From Stramentimicrobium sp964433555 (GTDB taxonomy: Bacteria; Atribacterota; Phoenicimicrobiia; Phoenicimicrobiales; Stramentimicrobiaceae), in the NCBI GenBank assembly GCA_964433555.1, contig CAYSRG010000006.1, forward strand, positions 33,216 through 97,215: a stretch of 64,000 bases of DNA, given 5' to 3'. The notes beneath the pieces are model-generated. The model ran no database searches. It saw only the letters and a program-made list of their open reading frames with translations, and was not told the DNA's origin. The position numbers were made by a program, and so were the translations under genes. Below are positions 55,174 to 63,838 of the stretch, piece after piece (positions within the stretch are counted from its first letter, which is position 1; every line of letters begins with the position of its first letter).

Positions 55174-57382
55174 GATCTATATCCTTCTTCCAAGCTTTTT
55201 CAAGCTGATCTATCTTTATATCAATCAAATGACTAATCTTTAAACTATTCCCTCCAACTTTTCCTAATATATCAATTGGAACTTCATATTTATTGGTAAT
55301 TTCTTTTAAGAAATCTAAATTCTCTTGGGCAAGGGAAACCACAATTCGGGATTGTGTTTCTCCAAAAAGAAAAGCATCTTGTCTAATCCCCGTGTTCTTT
55401 TTGATGACTATTCCTTTCTTTCCTGCGATGCAACATTCGGCTAACGTAATCGCCAACCCTCCATCAGCACAATCATGAGCCGAGGAAAGAATACCTGCCT
55501 GAATACTTTCCCTGCATGCATCTTGAACTGACTTTTCAAAGCACAAATCTATATTAGGAGGCAGTCCTTTCTCCATATGATGTATGATGTTCAAATACTC
55601 ACTTCCTCCTATCTCTTCCCTGTGTTCTCCCATAAGAACAATTAAGTCACCATCGTTTTTGAAGGACATCGTACAAAGTTGCTGGACATTTTCGATGATT
55701 CCAGCCATACCTATGATAGGAGTTGGATAAATAGCTTCTCCATTACTTTCATTATTTAAACTAACATTACCGCTAATCACCGGCACTCCTAATGCCTCGC
55801 ATGCTTCACTAATTCCTTTAACTGATTTTTCCAACTGCCAGAATATTTCCTCTTTTTCAGGATTACCAAAATTCAGATTATCGGTAATGGCCAAAGGTGT
55901 GGCTCCTTTACAGGAAAGGTTACGTGCTGCTTCAGCAACGGCAATTTTTCCACCTAAAAAAGGATCAAGGTAACAATATCTCCCATTACCGTCAACAGTA
56001 AAAGCAATTCCCCTATTACTTCCTTCAATTTTTAATATACCAGCATCATCCCCTGGAAATACCATCACTTCAGTTCCTTTTGCACTCATTTCATTGCAAT
56101 CCCTATAAATCCAATTTTTGTTGCAGATATTTGGAGAAGCCAGTATTTCAAATAACGCCTGGTTAAAATCTGTGGGTTGGGATATTTTTTCTAAGTTCAA
56201 TTTTTGTAGCTCTTTGAGTTTATTGGGAACTATACCCTGGTAATAACGGACAGGAACGCCTTCGGCTAAAGATTTTGCCGGTACTTCTCCTACGATCTTT
56301 TCTCCTTCTTTTAGGCGTAATATGCCATTTGAAGTCACTTTGCCTATTACCTTATATTCAATTCCCCATTTGTCAAATATTTCTCCAATCTTTTTCTGTG
56401 TATCTTTTTTTGCAACTAACAACATCCTTTCCTGGGTTTCAGAGAGCATTATTTCCCTTGGAGTAATATCATTTTCCTTACGGGGCACTAAAGACAGATT
56501 TAATTCAATCCCACAATCTCCCTTACTGGCCATTTCACAACTTGAGCTCACCAACCCGGCTGCTCCTAAATCCTGCATTCCCAGGATGAGTCTGTTTTCT
56601 ACTAATTCCAAACAGGCTTCGATTATTTTTTTTTCTAAATAGGGATTGCCTTTCGGGATAGGTGGATGATCAATTGCCTTGTCTTCTCCTTCTAATTCTC
56701 TTGAGGCAAAACTAGCACTACCCACGCCATCTCTACCTGTTCTCTCTCCTGCTAAAATCACGATACTATCAGCCCCTTTAGCAACAGCAACGACAATGTC
56801 TTCCTTGCGAACCAAGCCAATACACATGGCATTTACCAAAGGATTGTCCTGATAGCTATCCAAAAAATATGTTTCACCGCCAATGGTAGGAACTTCAATA
56901 TTATTTCCGTAAAAGGCTAATCCTTTTGCAACTTCCTTAACCAAATATTTTATATGAGAATCATCTAATCTTCCGAAACGTAGAGAGCCTAATAATGCAA
57001 CTGGACGGGCTCCCATCGCCAGAATATCCCTTACTACTCCTCCCGATCCAGTGGCAGCCCCATGAAAGGGTTCAACAGCTGAAGGATGATTATGACTTTC
57101 AATCTTCATCACCATAGCCAGGCCTTCTCCAATATCAATGACTCCTGCATTCTCTCCGGGGCCAAAAAGAACCCACTCTGCTTGAGTAGGGAAAATACTT
57201 AATAGTGGTTTTGAACTTTTATAGCTACAGTGTTCTGACCACATTGCCGAATAAAGCCCTATTTCAACATCATTGGGCTCTCTTTTTAAGGTCTTCACAA
57301 TTTCGTTATATTCATTTTCTGTAAGATCGTTTTCTTTTAAAATTCTCTTTAAATCTTTTTCTTCCCGGATAATGTTATCCAT
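55166..57382 (-). CDS. purL: FGAM synthase large subunit PurL, second tandem copy
   Basis: A 738-residue small-type PurL: YSAMWSEHCSYKSS (catalytic His), GPGENAGVIDIG, KIESHNHPSAVEPF, GVGSASFASREL, MQDLGAAGLVSSSCEMA, and in the second half GNPEKEEIFWQLEKS, VPVISGNVSLNNES and AHDCADGGLAITLAE. Both PurM-like halves are intact. It works with PurQ and PurS to make FGAM from FGAR, ATP and glutamine. It is adjacent to, and clearly homologous with, 57443-59638 but well diverged. GGAG ribosome binding site. Confidence 0.94.
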   Translation of the reverse strand: MDNIIREEKDLKRILKENDLTENEYNEIVKTLKREPNDVEIGLYSAMWSEHCSYKSSKPLLSIFPTQAEWVLFGPGENAGVIDIGEGLAMVMKIESHNHPSAVEPFHGAATGSGGVVRDILAMGARPVALLGSLRFGRLDDSHIKYLVKEVAKGLAFYGNNIEVPTIGGETYFLDSYQDNPLVNAMCIGLVRKEDIVVAVAKGADSIVILAGERTGRDGVGSASFASRELEGEDKAIDHPPIPKGNPYLEKKIIEACLELVENRLILGMQDLGAAGLVSSSCEMASKGDCGIELNLSLVPRKENDITPREIMLSETQERMLLVAKKDTQKKIGEIFDKWGIEYKVIGKVTSNGILRLKEGEKIVGEVPAKSLAEGVPVRYYQGIVPNKLKELQKLNLEKISQPTDFNQALFEILASPNICNKNWIYRDCNEMSAKGTEVMVFPGDDAGILKIEGSNRGIAFTVDGNGRYCYLDPFLGGKIAVAEAARNLSCKGATPLAITDNLNFGNPEKEEIFWQLEKSVKGISEACEALGVPVISGNVSLNNESNGEAIYPTPIIGMAGIIENVQQLCTMSFKNDGDLIVLMGEHREEIGGSEYLNIIHHMEKGLPPNIDLCFEKSVQDACRESIQAGILSSAHDCADGGLAITLAECCIAGKKGIVIKKNTGIRQDAFLFGETQSRIVVSLAQENLDFLKEITNKYEVPIDILGKVGGNSLKISHLIDIKIDQLEKAWKKDIDHA

Positions 57383-57442
57383 TATTAGCTCCTATAAAAT
57401 TAGAATTAGTATTTAAAATTCTTTTTAATGTGAATTCTCTGA

Positions 57443-59638
57443 TTACATCATCCGCCATGCCTTTTCCATTTGATTTATTGACAGATTTACCCAGTGGTTA
57501 ATTTTTAAATGGTCCCCCTTTACTATTCCAATTTGCTGAAATGGTACCTTGTCACGTCTTATCATTTTAGTAAATTGGTTATAGTTTGAAGGTTTAACGG
57601 TAACAATGATTCTTGACTGGCTTTCTCCAAATAAACTGCAATCAGAACGAATATCTGTTTTCAATTCAATTTCGGCACCAAAGCTACCACCAATACAGGA
57701 TTCAGCTAAAGCAATGGCAATCCCTCCGATGGAACAATCATGGGCTGAGGCAAGCAAGTCTTTTTTTATTAACTTCCGACATAAAAACTGAATACTCTTT
57801 TCTTTATATAAATCAAGAGTGGGGGGTACGCCACATTTTAATTGGTGAACAAGTTCCAGATATTCACTGCCCCCTAATTCATCCCAGCTCTCCCCCAATA
57901 AGAAGATAAGGTCATTTTCATTTTTAAAATCTAAAGTACAAAGTTGATTATAGTCATTTATCAAGCCAATCATACCTACAACAGGTGTTGGGTCAATAGG
58001 TTTTCCCTCATTTTCATTATATAAGCTTACATTTCCACTAATAACGGGTGTTTCAAAAAATTGACAGGCTTCAGACAGTCCCTTAATGACTTGTACCAGT
58101 TGCCAGTAACTATCACTGTTTTCCGGTGCTCCAAAATTCAGACAATCAGTTACTGCCATAGGTATTGCTCCTTTACAGGATAAGTTTCTGGCTGCCTCTG
58201 CAATTGCAATCCTGGCACCCTGAAAAGGATTAAGTAAACAGTATCTGCCATTGCCTTCAGTCGTCAGGGCAATGGCTTTTTTACTTCCTTTCATTCTTAA
58301 TACAGCTGCATCGTCCCCAGGCGGAATAATCGTATTGGTTTGAACCATATGGTCATATTGTCGGTAAATTTCTTCCTTGGAGAATAAATTGGGAGAACAA
58401 AGCAAGTCTAATAAAATTTGATTATAATCATCAAATTCGTTTAGTTGTTCCAATTTCAGCTGATTACGTTTCTTTATCCACTTCGGTTTTTTTGTTTTCC
58501 TTTTAGCAATTGGGGCTCCTTCTGACAGAGTAATTACAGGTATACTTGCCTCAATCTGGTTGTGATTTTTAATGGTCAATATTTCATCATCTGTAACCTT
58601 GCCAATAATAGCACAATCCAAGTCCCATTTTTTTAAAGTTGATAATACTCTATTTTCTTTGTCTTTTTCCACTACCACAATCATTCTCTCCTGGGATTCT
58701 GATAGCATAATCTCAAAAGGATTCATCCCAGCCTCTCTTTGGGGAACAAGGGAAAGTTCGATTTCCATCCCACTTTTTCCCCGAGCAGCCATCTCACTTA
58801 AAGAACTTGTCAATCCGGCTGCACCACAATCCTGCAAACCAATTACTTCTTTAAATTGTGCTAACTCCAAACAGGCTTCAATCAATAATTTTTCAGCAAA
58901 TGGATCTCCTATTTGTACTGCTGGGCGATCCTCATCAGATTGCCCATTTAATTCAACAGAAGCAAAAGCTGCACCTCCTATCCCATCACGTCCGGTTTTA
59001 GCACCGATTAAAATTACTGAATTGCCTGCTCCTTTTGCCAGCGCACGAACAATTTTTTCCTTTTTTACCAAACCTACACACATTACATTGACTAAAATAT
59101 TCCCCTGATAGCTTTTTGAAAAAATTGTTTCTCCGCCAACAGTAGGTACACCAACACAATTACCATAGAAGGCAATACCACCCACTACGCTTTGAAAAAG
59201 ATATTGAGTATGATTTTGCTTAAAATCACCAAAACGAAGAGAATCCAGCAGAGCAATAGGCTGGGCTCCCATGGTAAATATATCTCTTAAGATACCGCCC
59301 ACACCTGTTGCCGCACCCTGAAATGGCTCTACAGCAGACGGGTGGTTATGGCTCTCCATTTTCATAACGATAAGTTCTTCCACACCTATATCAATCACAC
59401 CCGCATTCTCACCGGGACCTTGAACAACCCAGGAAGCCTTTGACGGTAACATCTTTAACAAAGAACGTGTATTTTTATAACTGCAGTGCTCACTCCACAT
59501 AACTGAAAATATGCCCATTTCCAGTTCATTTGGTTTACGGTTTAGAGCTTGACAAATGAAATGGTATTCATGGGAAGTTAAATTCCATCTATGCCAAAAT
59601 TTTTTCTGTCTAAAATTCGCATGTGCTATTGCTTCCAT
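57443..59638 (-). CDS. purL: FGAM synthase large subunit PurL, first tandem copy
   Basis: About 731 residues from ATG 59638, 11 bp after the purQ stop; a longer frame to 59737 would overlap purQ and lacks a ribosome binding site. Motifs are FSVMWSEHCSYKNT, GPGENAGVIDIG, KMESHNHPSAVEPF, IGGAAFASVEL, LQDCGAAGLTSSLSEMA, ETPVISGNVSLYNE and AHDCSIGGIAIALAE. No key residue visible to me is lost. It has a basic linker (KRKTKKPKWIKKRNQ) that the second copy lacks. Two full-length purL genes in one operon are unusual; they may be redundant, conditional or paired in one complex. Confidence 0.93.
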   Translation of the reverse strand: MEAIAHANFRQKKFWHRWNLTSHEYHFICQALNRKPNELEMGIFSVMWSEHCSYKNTRSLLKMLPSKASWVVQGPGENAGVIDIGVEELIVMKMESHNHPSAVEPFQGAATGVGGILRDIFTMGAQPIALLDSLRFGDFKQNHTQYLFQSVVGGIAFYGNCVGVPTVGGETIFSKSYQGNILVNVMCVGLVKKEKIVRALAKGAGNSVILIGAKTGRDGIGGAAFASVELNGQSDEDRPAVQIGDPFAEKLLIEACLELAQFKEVIGLQDCGAAGLTSSLSEMAARGKSGMEIELSLVPQREAGMNPFEIMLSESQERMIVVVEKDKENRVLSTLKKWDLDCAIIGKVTDDEILTIKNHNQIEASIPVITLSEGAPIAKRKTKKPKWIKKRNQLKLEQLNEFDDYNQILLDLLCSPNLFSKEEIYRQYDHMVQTNTIIPPGDDAAVLRMKGSKKAIALTTEGNGRYCLLNPFQGARIAIAEAARNLSCKGAIPMAVTDCLNFGAPENSDSYWQLVQVIKGLSEACQFFETPVISGNVSLYNENEGKPIDPTPVVGMIGLINDYNQLCTLDFKNENDLIFLLGESWDELGGSEYLELVHQLKCGVPPTLDLYKEKSIQFLCRKLIKKDLLASAHDCSIGGIAIALAESCIGGSFGAEIELKTDIRSDCSLFGESQSRIIVTVKPSNYNQFTKMIRRDKVPFQQIGIVKGDHLKINHWVNLSINQMEKAWRMM

Positions 59639-59649
59639 TTTTGCACCGT

Positions 59650-60357
59650 TTATTTCAAAATAACTTCTTTTAAGTACATAATAATAGATTCGAATAATAA
59701 ACGACCATCGATTGAACCTAAGCAGTCTTCCATGCACCTTTCAGGATGGGGCATTAGACCAAATACATTTCTTTCTTTATTACATATTCCGGCAATGTTA
59801 GCTATTGATCCGTTTGGATTAGCTTCTTTGGTAATCCCTCCATTGGAATCGCAATAACGAAATAATATCTGCTGATTTGTTTCCAATAGATCAATCGTTT
59901 CTTTGTCAGCATAGTAGCATCCTTCGCCGTGAGCAATAGGTATTTGTAAAATTTGATTTTTCTGAAATAATTTTGTATAAGGTGAATCAACATTTTCGAC
60001 TCTTATAGTCTGGTTCTGGCATATGAAATGAAGACAACTATTTCTGATGAGAGCACCAGGTAGAAGTTGGGCTTCTGTTAACACCTGGAATCCGTTACAA
60101 ATACCAAGAACCAATCCTCCCTTTTTGGCAAAATTCACCACAGCTGACATAATAGGAGAATACCGGGCAATCGCACCGACTCTTAAATAATCACCATAGG
60201 TAAATCCTCCTGGTAGAATAACACAGGCATAGCCATCCAGGTTTTTTTCTTTGTGCCATATCATATCAGCAGGATATCGTAACACTTTATTTATCGCATA
60301 GTAACAATCAGAATCACAATTTGAACCAGGAAATTGCACAATACCAAATTTCATCAT
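59650..60357 (-). CDS. purQ: FGAM synthase glutaminase subunit PurQ
   Basis: A 235-residue class I glutamine amidotransferase: KFGIVQFPGSNCDSDCYYA, ILPGGFTYGDYLR, the nucleophile Cys in VLGICNGFQVLTEAQLLPG, and LMPHPERCME with the His-Glu pair. It supplies ammonia to PurL. It starts 5 bp after the purS stop, behind GGATAG. Confidence 0.95.
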   Translation of the reverse strand: MMKFGIVQFPGSNCDSDCYYAINKVLRYPADMIWHKEKNLDGYACVILPGGFTYGDYLRVGAIARYSPIMSAVVNFAKKGGLVLGICNGFQVLTEAQLLPGALIRNSCLHFICQNQTIRVENVDSPYTKLFQKNQILQIPIAHGEGCYYADKETIDLLETNQQILFRYCDSNGGITKEANPNGSIANIAGICNKERNVFGLMPHPERCMEDCLGSIDGRLLFESIIMYLKEVILK

Positions 60358-60362
60358 TTTAT

Positions 60363-60611
60363 CTATCCTGCCTCAATTGTATATTTAAAATCTTCAATCA
60401 CCGGATTGGCAAGAAGCTTTTTGCACATGTCCTTTACCTGCAATTCTATGTCTTCCTGAGATCTTCCCTCTATCTTTAGTTCAATCATCTTTCCGACCCG
60501 GACTTCCTTCACATGGCAAAATCCAAGGGAAAGTAAAGCTTGATGTGTTGCTTTACCCTGAGCATCAAGGACGCCTTTCTTAAGCTCAACATTAATTCTT
60601 ACTAACCACAT
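60363..60611 (-). CDS. purS: FGAM synthase subunit PurS
   Basis: An 82-residue protein with RINVELKKGVLDAQGKATHQ, LGFCHVKEVRVGKMIEL and the C-terminal ANPVIEDFKYTIE, which is the complete PurS fold. It bridges PurL and PurQ in the small-type FGAM synthase. GGAGC ribosome binding site. It lies 41 bp after purC. Confidence 0.94.
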   Translation of the reverse strand: MWLVRINVELKKGVLDAQGKATHQALLSLGFCHVKEVRVGKMIELKIEGRSQEDIELQVKDMCKKLLANPVIEDFKYTIEAG

Positions 60612-60652
60612 TTATTAAATAGCTCCTTTTATTGTCATTAGCTTTCTATGAT

Positions 60653-61684
60653 TTAAACTTTAATGAAATCCTGTATCTCTTCTAAAATATCACTTAGCGG
60701 AGGGATATCTTTAAACCATTCTTTCTTGGTAATTTCATTGGTAAAAGCACAATATACTCGGGATATTAATAATTTCAATCTATCAGGCAGTGGTTCCGGA
60801 CCTGTATTTACCAACCGTTTCCAGTGAGTATGATCTTTCTCCTTTGCTTTTACTATTTCTTGATACCATTTACTTTTACGATAATATAGCCTTGCAATTT
60901 CCTTGCTAACCGGCATTCCGCGGTAGGTAAAACGGCATTCATCAAGTGTTCCTAATACATCTACTAAAACAATATTTTGGATATGATCTAGAGCAAATTC
61001 AAATTTTCCATCATCGTTTTTTAGCCCTACCTTCTGTGCCTCTTTACTAATCATTTGATTTATTCTCAGTGTAATTGCATTCATTTCTCCCATTTTTTTA
61101 TCAGATAATTGAGACATATCCTGAGCTTCCTGCCAGGTGATATAACGATCAGTCGCTTCCAGTTTGGTTGAAACATCAAGATAAGGCCTCTTCAGTTCCA
61201 TCCCTTCCTCAGGCATCTTGCTCAACCCCAGTTCTTTCAGTCTTAAAGCCCCTTCTCTTAAGCGTTTAAATACACTGGATCCCTTTGGGATTGCATTGCG
61301 ATAAATGATTTCCAGGGGTATTAAATAATTGCCCTTTTCCTGTAAATAAATTTTGTAACTATAGGTATTATCCTTCTTTAACTCCGGATACAATACCCTG
61401 AAAAGTTTATTCTCCAGGATATAAACCGGCTTGTTAATCTCAGAAAGGGATTTGACTTTATTGTCCTCAACCAAGCCCAGATAATGGGTCAGAATTCCGA
61501 GCTTTTCCAATTTTTCGAAAAAATAAGCAGCAGTAATACACAAGGCTGCTCCTTTTTGAGCAATATGGTCTGGCATTTCACCCCAATCAAAAACAGAATA
61601 ACGGTCGGAAAAGCTAAATCGTCCCCGACCGGGATATTCCCTTGTGGGAGCTTCTAACACAGTTAAATCTTTTACACTGCCCAT
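60653..61684 (-). CDS. purC: SAICAR synthase PurC, long form
   Basis: A 343-residue protein, about 100 residues longer than the usual bacterial PurC. It has GRGRFSFSDRYSVFDWGEMP, LEIIYRNAIPKGSSVFKRL, KLEATDRYITWQEA, and the Asp-containing KFEFALDHIQNIVLVDVLGT with DECRF in place of the canonical EF.. LADE region, plus a C-terminal extension. It matches the long PurC form common in archaea and some deep-branching bacteria. It joins aspartate to CAIR. AAGGAG ribosome binding site. Confidence 0.92.
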   Translation of the reverse strand: MGSVKDLTVLEAPTREYPGRGRFSFSDRYSVFDWGEMPDHIAQKGAALCITAAYFFEKLEKLGILTHYLGLVEDNKVKSLSEINKPVYILENKLFRVLYPELKKDNTYSYKIYLQEKGNYLIPLEIIYRNAIPKGSSVFKRLREGALRLKELGLSKMPEEGMELKRPYLDVSTKLEATDRYITWQEAQDMSQLSDKKMGEMNAITLRINQMISKEAQKVGLKNDDGKFEFALDHIQNIVLVDVLGTLDECRFTYRGMPVSKEIARLYYRKSKWYQEIVKAKEKDHTHWKRLVNTGPEPLPDRLKLLISRVYCAFTNEITKKEWFKDIPPLSDILEEIQDFIKV

Positions 61685-61707
61685 TTTAAACTCCTTATTT
61701 CAGATAT

Positions 61708-62190
61708 TCATTCAATCCCCTGATTCATGTCTAACTCTTTAACGTTCTGTTCCATTTTTTTCACATAAGATAATAATGATTCTTTTATCTGATGATTCTC
61801 CAATGCCAAAATTCTTGCTGCTAATAAAGCCGCATTGGCAGCATTATTAATACCTACCGTAGCGACCGGTACACCTTTTGGCATCTGTACAATAGAAAGC
61901 AAAGAATCTAAACCTTCTAACGTTTGTGTCTTAATAGGCACACCGATAACCGGTAACATTGTTTTTCCGGCAATAACACCGGGTAAATGAGCAGCACCTC
62001 CTGCCCCGGCAATAACTACTTTAAATCCTCTCTGTGGAAATTGATTGATATATTGAAAAAGAAAATCAGGTGTGCGGTGTGCAGAGATGGCTCTTAATTC
62101 ATAGCTTATTCCTAATTCCTGAAAAACTTCAGTTGCTTTTCCCATGATGGATTGATCAGATGTACTACCCATAATAATACTTATATCCAT
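61708..62190 (-). CDS. purE: N5-carboxyaminoimidazole ribonucleotide mutase PurE
   Basis: A 160-residue class I PurE: IIMGSTSDQSIMGKA, LRAISAHRTPD (catalytic His), IAGAGGAAHLPGVIAGKT, VIGVPIKT, SIVQMPKGVPVATV and NNAANAALLAARIL. No PurK is nearby. It is the first gene of the operon, with AAGGAGG before its ATG and a 300-nt riboswitch leader. Confidence 0.95.
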   Translation of the reverse strand: MDISIIMGSTSDQSIMGKATEVFQELGISYELRAISAHRTPDFLFQYINQFPQRGFKVVIAGAGGAAHLPGVIAGKTMLPVIGVPIKTQTLEGLDSLLSIVQMPKGVPVATVGINNAANAALLAARILALENHQIKESLLSYVKKMEQNVKELDMNQGIE

Positions 62191-62237
62191 ATCAAAACCT
62201 CCTTAAATATAGTATTTAAATAATTTGCTTTAAAAAT

Positions 62238-62289
62238 AAAAAAACCAGACCAAGAGGTATTCCAAAAAGAGTGGAACCTCTCCGCCTGG
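62238..62289 (-). terminator. Regulated intrinsic terminator of the purine leader
   Basis: Long stem: CCAGGC pairs with GGTCTGG, then AGAGGTTCCA with TGGAATACCTCT, followed by seven T (62244-62238). Its left arm overlaps the 3' end of the ykkC-type aptamer, so ligand binding there should prevent termination. Confidence 0.85.
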
Positions 62290-62401
62290 GATTTTAGCCC
62301 TACGGTGTAGTATAACTAATACACTTTGCACCACTTGGTTCGAACCCTGTCAAAAGATTACTTATAACAGGTGAATCCCTAAGATGCACTTCCACCCGTA
62401 G
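62282..62401 (-). ncRNA. ykkC-family riboswitch aptamer, PRPP type by context
   Basis: The minus-strand RNA contains, in order, GGAAGUGCAUCUUAGGGAUU, a CACCUGU/ACAGGGU-bounded stem, UUCGAACCAAGUGGUGCAAA, CACCGUAGGGCUAAAA and UCCCAGGCGG. These are the conserved blocks of the ykkC subtype-2 class (ppGpp and PRPP riboswitches). Position before a purine operon and the paired guanine aptamer point to PRPP, which would switch the operon on. The segment CUACGG (62401-62396) is perfectly complementary to CCGUAG (62305-62300) and probably closes the aptamer. Confidence 0.82.
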
Positions 62402-62463
62402 CCTTTTGTGATTTACGGTCACTTGGTAGAAACGCTTTCGCCGTATCCGAAAGCTTATACGAG
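62395..62463 (-). ncRNA. Purine (guanine-type) riboswitch aptamer
   Basis: P1 is CUCGUA with UACGGG. After it come UAA, the P2 hairpin GCUUUCGGAUACGGCGAAAGC, the diagnostic joiner GUUUCUACC and the P3 loop GUGACCGUAAAUCAC. The base just before the P1 3' strand is C, the guanine-specifying position. P3 has an unusual A-rich internal loop, and the base before that C is G rather than A. Guanine binding should switch the operon off. Confidence 0.8.
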
Positions 62464-62493
62464 TTTTATGATAACTTTAAAATATCTGATGAA

Positions 62494-62522
62494 AATATAG
62501 CATTCTTCTCTTTTTTTGTCAA
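62494..62522 (-). promoter_or_regulatory. Promoter of the purine operon
   Basis: Minus strand TTGACA (62522-62517), exactly 17-bp spacer, TATATT (62499-62494). The expected start near 62487 lies just upstream of the guanine aptamer. Confidence 0.75.
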
Positions 62523-62648
62523 ATAATTACATTATCATTTACTGACTTTGCATTTTTAAAGTTAAATTAGGAATTACTGCTAGAATAATAAGGACAATAC
62601 CTATTGTTTTATTATAACTGTATTACCTTTTTAATCACAGTATAATCA

Positions 62649-63179
62649 CTAAAAAATAAGCATACCAATAATACCACAAGTTAAAATTACTATAATTGGA
62701 TGCAGTTTCCCTTCAAAAATAATTAGCATGAGAAAAGAAAATAATGCAATTCCAAAATCTAACCATCCTGTAATGGCAGCAGAACCATAAGACCATACTG
62801 CATAAAAAATAAGACTTAATACCCCTACTTGCATTCCAGACCTAAATCTTACCATATAATTATTCTTTCCATATCGATCTATTATCAGTAAACCTAGAAA
62901 AGTGAGAATCAACATAGAAGGAAGAACTACAGAAAGTGTAGCAAGAATTGAACCAAAAATGCCACCTACTTTAAAACCTGTAAAGGTAGCTGCATTAATA
63001 GCAATTGGACCTGGTGTCATCTGGGCAATAGCAAATACTTCTGCCATATCTTTAAATGCTAGCCATTTTCGGCTGGTAACAATTTCATGTTGAATTAATG
63101 GAATTGTAACCATCCCACCGCCATAGGCACCAATACCAATAATCATAAAACTAACAAATAAATCAACAAAAAGCTTCAT
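62649..63179 (-). CDS. Chromate-transporter-family protein, subunit 2
   Basis: About 176 residues from ATG 63179 (GGAGA upstream); a longer frame from TTG 63248 would overlap the previous gene. FVSFMIIGIGAYGGGMVTIP, WLAFKDMAEVFAIAQMTPGP and NAATFTGFKVGG are the CHR-domain signature, with five to six membrane helices. Short CHR proteins function as pairs, here with the product of 63245-63838. Transport of chromate is one known activity, but in anaerobes the physiological anion is uncertain. Confidence 0.88.
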   Translation of the reverse strand: MKLFVDLFVSFMIIGIGAYGGGMVTIPLIQHEIVTSRKWLAFKDMAEVFAIAQMTPGPIAINAATFTGFKVGGIFGSILATLSVVLPSMLILTFLGLLIIDRYGKNNYMVRFRSGMQVGVLSLIFYAVWSYGSAAITGWLDFGIALFSFLMLIIFEGKLHPIIVILTCGIIGMLIF

Positions 63180-63244
63180 TATAATAACTAATCTCCAAAA
63201 AAATAAAGATCTAAATTGGCTTATTAAGACAATTATGCCAAAAA

Positions 63245-63838
63245 TCAATCTGTCTTATACGGGAAGAAGTAAAAACCAAACATTCCTGTACCAATCAATC
63301 CCCAAATAGGATGCATTTTAAAAATACCTATGATTATAATTCCTATTATACAAGCAATAAAATGCTTCCATGTACCTAAAGAGCTCTTGCTAAAAATTAA
63401 ACTAGCAAAAGCTAATTGACCAACAACAGCAATTGAACAACCATGTAAAAAAGCTGTTACTTTGGGAAAATAAAAATATGGCGATAACATTCCAGCAATA
63501 AATAATATAACAATAAATGATGGTAATATCGTACCAAACACTGCCACTATTAATCCTCCCTTTCCTTTTAAACGTCTTCCTAAAAAATATGCCATATTTA
63601 CTGCTATAGCACCAGGAATAGCAGTTGCCATACAAACCATTGAATAAAAATCGGAATCATTCATCCATTTATGTTTAAGTACTATTTCATGCCTCATAAC
63701 AGGCATCATAGCCAAGCCACCCCCCAGAGTAAAAAATCCAATACGAAAAAAAGTCCAGAAGACGCTTGCCAGGGAAAGATTACCAATTGCTTCCCCCTTT
63801 TCATTAAAATTAGAATTTTTAAAACCATTCTTTTCCAC
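63245..63838 (-). CDS. Chromate-transporter-family protein, subunit 1
   Basis: A 197-residue protein starting at GTG 63838 with GGAGAA upstream. CHR motifs are VFWTFFRIGFFTLGGGLAMMP, WMNDSDFYSMVCMATAIPGA and NMAYFLGRRLKGKGG. The pair of short CHR genes 65 bp apart forms a heterodimeric transporter, equivalent to the two halves of long ChrA. The N-terminal 25 residues are polar and non-conserved. Its upstream region continues to the window edge without other features. Confidence 0.88.
   Translation of the reverse strand: MEKNGFKNSNFNEKGEAIGNLSLASVFWTFFRIGFFTLGGGLAMMPVMRHEIVLKHKWMNDSDFYSMVCMATAIPGAIAVNMAYFLGRRLKGKGGLIVAVFGTILPSFIVILFIAGMLSPYFYFPKVTAFLHGCSIAVVGQLAFASLIFSKSSLGTWKHFIACIIGIIIIGIFKMHPIWGLIGTGMFGFYFFPYKTD

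Noticed and set aside
58572..59108. 178-codon open frame on the plus strand
   Set aside because: Lies wholly inside the first purL gene in antisense. Its composition mirrors purL codons and it has no recognisable domain.
59639..59737. N-terminal extension of the first PurL into purQ
   Set aside because: It overlaps the purQ coding end, has no ribosome binding site and no similarity to PurL N-termini.
62300..62360. T-loop-like GGTTCGAACC suggesting a tRNA
   Set aside because: No acceptor stem, anticodon arm or 3' end fits. The motif is part of the ykkC-family consensus block UUCGAACCAAG on the minus strand.
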